Shown: positions 31,101 through 32,483 of the stretch, in pieces
Layout of the letters: the number at the start of each line of letters is the position of its first letter
How positions within the stretch are numbered: the stretch's first letter is position 1
Source: Saccoglossus kowalevskii
Lineage: Eukaryota > Hemichordata > Enteropneusta > Harrimaniidae
NCBI RefSeq assembly: GCF_000003605.2
Contig: NW_003151762.1
Span: 265,344-297,826 of the forward strand
Direction: 5' to 3'
DNA: 32,483 bases
Program-made: the position numbers and the translations under genes
The notes under the pieces: generated by a model
Seen by the model: only the letters and a program-made list of their open reading frames with translations
The model's database searches: none
What the model was told of the DNA's origin: nothing

Positions 31101-31815
31101 TATTGTTTCTGTTGTCACTTGAAAGGAGAGATTCAACTTGAACTACGCTTATTTCAAAGAAATTGGACAACTATGGCATCAGTGACATATGGCGACCAAA
31201 GCCCTATAAATTGTAATGCTCATTATACAAAGATCCTAAAAAACAAATTACACACCAATACACCACGTGACCAGAAGGCCTAGATCCTCAGTAGGGGGTC
31301 AATTAACCACTTCCGATTCAACTTCAATCCAAGATGGCGGCCAAACAAGTCGCCCAATCAAAATTCTCCAAGCGGGTTTCCCAAATGGCTTGATGGGAAA
31401 AGGGCGAAAGAAGAAGTGGATCTGAACGATATTAACAGGGCTCCAAGCCGGATGATCTGTACCTATAAAAATGCCCGAAACTGTGGTTTATTCCTCTAAA
31501 AATATAAATATATGTCATTATTAATAATTAATGATGATTCTTTAATTTCAAAAAGAGATTATGTTGTGCATACTAATTATACTTCTAGTCTGTGCGAGTG
31601 TTATAATTTAACTTGTTGCAGCCACCTTCAATTCAAGGCGTTTCTTTTATTTGTTTTACAGAGAGCCTAATAAATGTCGTGTGATAGGCTTCAGTCAGAG
31701 CGATATCAAGTTGTCACCACAGACTTTGGTTGACAAGTTCACTCCTGGTATGATAATTGGGCATATAAAGAAAACAATGAAACTTATAAATACTGGTCAG
31801 TTATGTAAAGCCTAG
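28133..31815 (+). CDS. STARD5: START-domain lipid transfer protein, STARD5-like, 211 aa, six exons
   Basis: Exons are 28133-28225, 28467-28516, 28796-28919, 30009-30129, 30269-30362 and 31662-31815 (636 nt, all phases consistent, ending TAG). The protein is almost all START domain, as in human STARD5 (about 213 residues, also a lone START domain). Markers: ALADTALEKVLSYASDETGW (helix 1, 6-25), DGIKLYYRPSPEFNG (32-46), GLVSPREFINV (104-114), NVEHASYP (132-139), VRGTTYPSG (145-153) and EGEPNKCRVIGFSQSDIK (160-177), ending with an amphipathic helix near KFTPGMIIGHIKKTMK. Family role: cytosolic carrier; STARD5 is reported to bind bile acids and STARD4 cholesterol. Start: G at -3; Met-Thr-Asp-Tyr aligns with the paralogue's first exon. 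Whether it is the strict orthologue of STARD5 rather than STARD4 or 6 needs a tree. No canonical AATAAA follows within the window. Confidence 0.94.
28727..28753. repeat. Short ACATTACAT tandem repeat
   Basis: About three units of a TACATTACA-like motif in intron 2 of the STARD5-like gene, running up to an AT-rich patch about 40 bp before the acceptor. Confidence 0.7.
28920..30008 (+). other. Intron 3 of the STARD5-like gene
   Basis: A 1.1-kb GT..AG intron. It contains a well-formed acceptor (TTGACTGTTCTTCCAG) at 29041-29056, followed by an open frame of 73 codons to a possible donor at 29276; this frame does not fit the phase of the START exons (see findings). Nothing else was recognised. 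Confidence 0.6.
30703..31369. repeat. Decayed tandem repeat in the last intron of the STARD5-like gene
   Basis: Five related units of about 40 bp recur at 30703, 30837, 30962, 31066 and 31331, with a loose consensus AAGATGACAGCCAAA then TACGTG, TGATC and AAATTATT. The first two units align over 44 bp. The spacing (134, 125, 104 and 265 bp) suggests an old satellite of about 120 bp with one unit lost or unrecognisable. Confidence 0.6.
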
Positions 31816-32483
31816 AGATTGACCGTTGCTGGTCTCCAGTCTGTGTAGTTGAGTGCATTAATCTTAAATGTAAATGTGACCTTGTTATTTTTTTTTATCG
31901 GAATTCCGTTTTAAACTGTTTTGGGTCGGAACAGCAATTTGAATGTTAACGAAAACATTTTTGAATTATCACCATTGTAGGTAATGTCCTAAATTCATTC
32001 GTTTTCATACACAGATATATGTATTATGTTGTGTTAAGAAAGAATTTTGCGTTACTTTCATTTTCTCGTGGTTTAATTGGCTTTATTTTGTGTACGATGG
32101 ATTAGGATTCGCGCCGTTTACAGACGGAATTTAAGTTTTGATTTTTGAACAAGGACACTTTTATTGGGTGTCAATTCGACACTTCAAGTCTCTAGAAGAC
32201 AATGGAGATTTCTATTGACTATTGCAATCAGGGACACGTTGTGTTGATCGAGACAGAATTTTTTATGGTTCAGCGAAAGGATGCGTTTGATGAATTCTGT
32301 TCAATTCCAATTAGAGTTGAAGAGGTGAAACAATGACGTCCTTGAAACGAATTTACTGCGTTATATGTACAATGCGGGAACGGAGCTTCAACATTTTCTT
32401 CTGGAAAGGAACTCACTAAACATTTAAGAATCGATATTTAATGAGTGAATAGTGAATACACTAGGGTCACATGTAATGAGCTG
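31816..32483 (+). other. 3' flank of the STARD5-like gene
   Basis: Probably 3' UTR and intergenic DNA. No AATAAA occurs on the plus strand before the window ends. A variant signal or a site beyond the window may be used. No exon was recognised. Confidence 0.4.

Noticed and set aside
1-32483. CRISPR arrays, bacterial operons or viral genes.
   Set aside because: No regular repeat-spacer pattern, no ribosome-binding-site-linked gene strings and no viral protein signatures were seen; all firm genes are spliced animal genes or an animal SOCS-box gene.

Overview
This is a piece of a nuclear genome from a bilaterian animal, most likely a marine invertebrate. The reasons are AT-rich DNA, genes split by introns with GT..AG borders, animal-type families (POLDIP2, an ankyrin/SOCS-box protein, START-domain lipid carriers, a von Willebrand type D protein) and many small DNA transposons and decayed repeats. 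I cannot name the phylum; a hemichordate, brachiopod, mollusc or similar would all fit. No operons, CRISPR, rRNA or intact tRNA were seen. Exons were assembled by hand from splice sites, reading-frame phase and family motifs. All three fully assembled multi-exon genes with family support give coding lengths divisible by three.

Layout from left to right. (1) 264-8058, minus: the first four coding exons of POLDIP2; the rest lies beyond the left edge. Its second intron (1048-5776) is almost filled by three DNA transposons that share one 15-bp terminal repeat (1376-3792, with 2543-3704 nested in it, and 3815-5405). (2) 9322-10085, minus: a two-exon gene for an unrecognised 136-residue protein with an N-terminal membrane anchor and a coiled coil. 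(3) 11526-12914, plus: an intronless ankyrin-repeat and SOCS-box gene of 462 residues, with a probable long 3' UTR holding a G-quadruplex motif. (4) 15822-19429, minus: a six-exon START-domain protein of 239 residues. (5) 22558-26135, plus: a six-exon secreted protein of 355 residues with one von Willebrand type D domain. (6) 28133-31815, plus: a second six-exon START-domain protein of 211 residues, close to STARD5.

The two START genes are paralogues in opposite orientation, flanking the von Willebrand gene. Their intron phases are identical, and three of the four internal exons have the same length (50, 121 and 94 nt; the other is 127 versus 124). No shared pathway for the six genes is visible. 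The START proteins should carry sterols or other lipids in the cytosol, the SOCS-box protein should be a ubiquitin-ligase receptor, and POLDIP2 acts in mitochondria and nucleus. The rest of the window is introns and intergenic DNA with decayed satellites, hairpin elements, a Tc1/mariner-type MITE and a tRNA-like fossil.
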